From positions 1 through 29,855 of the IMG/VR virus record IMGVR_UViG_3300032086_004492: a stretch of 29,855 bases of DNA; one strand, written 5' to 3'. The notes under the pieces are model-generated. The model had not been told where the DNA came from and did no database searches. It saw nothing but the letters and a program-made list of their open reading frames with translations. This stretch comes from a virus. The position numbers were made by a program, and so were the translations under genes. Shown here piece by piece: positions 29,752-29,855 of the stretch. Every line of letters starts with the position of its first letter. Position 1 is the stretch's first letter.

Positions 29752-29855
29752 TGTAGGTACTCCTAAAAGAATGGGTAGTTTTTTCTCCTTTAACCCCGTA
29801 GGGTGATCCGAGTTCCCGTTCCTTGGAGCATAGAACGCAGAAAGGTTGAGATGAT

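Noticed and set aside
29790-29855. 22-codon open frame on the minus strand ending GTRITLRG-stop at the window edge
   Set aside because: Could be the C-terminus of a gene outside the window, but all three minus frames are open or nearly open here and nothing recognisable is seen.
1-29855. CRISPR array, IS element, integrase or attachment site
   Set aside because: No spaced direct repeats, transposase, integrase or inverted-repeat ends were seen. The tandem repeats present are inside coding sequence.

Overview
The window is part of the genome of a T4-like myovirus, most likely a marine cyanophage. The evidence is a set of recognisable T4 core genes (gp4, gp5 OB domain, gp26, gp27-like, gp32, gp33, gp48, gp53, gp54-like, gp59). 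With them come genes common in marine phages (phoH, thyX, a PDDEXK exonuclease), a DUF4278-type protein of the kind seen in cyanobacteria, long host-contact proteins with S74 chaperone tails, a tRNA cluster, and T4-type late promoters (NATAAATA). A related T4-like phage of another marine bacterium (for example a pelagimyophage) cannot be excluded from sequence alone.

Layout, left to right. (1) 1-14237, minus strand: host-contact and structural genes: a partial fibre with 189-bp tandem repeats, a 1962-aa fibre with an S74 tail, and, after an early-type island, a 677-aa LamG-like adhesin, a second S74 protein, a spike-like 193-aa protein and a 769-aa structural protein. (2) 6693-8447, inside this block: small genes, four tRNAs (Leu-UAA, Val-UAC, Met-CAU and a long-variable-arm tRNA with anticodon UAU), a decayed tRNA-like element, an HNH endonuclease, a Phd-like orphan antitoxin, and two near-perfect host sigma70 promoters. 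(3) 14279-21471, minus: tail and baseplate genes in transcription order gp54-like, gp26, a 61-aa ORF, a tape-measure-like protein, an M23-bearing tail protein, gp27-like, gp5 OB. (4) 21513-24318, plus: gp4, an unknown, gp48, gp53. (5) 24320-29751, minus: replication, nucleotide and late-control genes, in transcription order DUF4278 protein, Cys-rich small protein, two small proteins, thyX, FmdB-like, phoH, PDDEXK exonuclease, gp33, gp59, an unknown, gp32.

How it fits together: host RNA polymerase would read the sigma70 promoters ahead of the early block, the tRNAs and gp32. gp33 (with gp55 and gp45 outside the window) would then switch transcription to the NATAAATA-type late promoters found ahead of most virion operons.

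The strongest new leads are: (a) a candidate programmed -1 frameshift (T_TTT_TTC with a Shine-Dalgarno-like GGAGGG 9 nt upstream) that would fuse gp26 to the 61-aa ORF just before the tape-measure gene, as lambda does with G/GT; (b) a circularly permuted M23 (LytM) peptidase domain in the tail protein next to a lysozyme-free gp5; (c) an I-TevI-like hairpin with a late-promoter motif in its loop in front of the HNH gene; (d) a class II tRNA with an isoleucine-type anticodon; (e) a phased ATCC repeat that makes up the gp32 leader.
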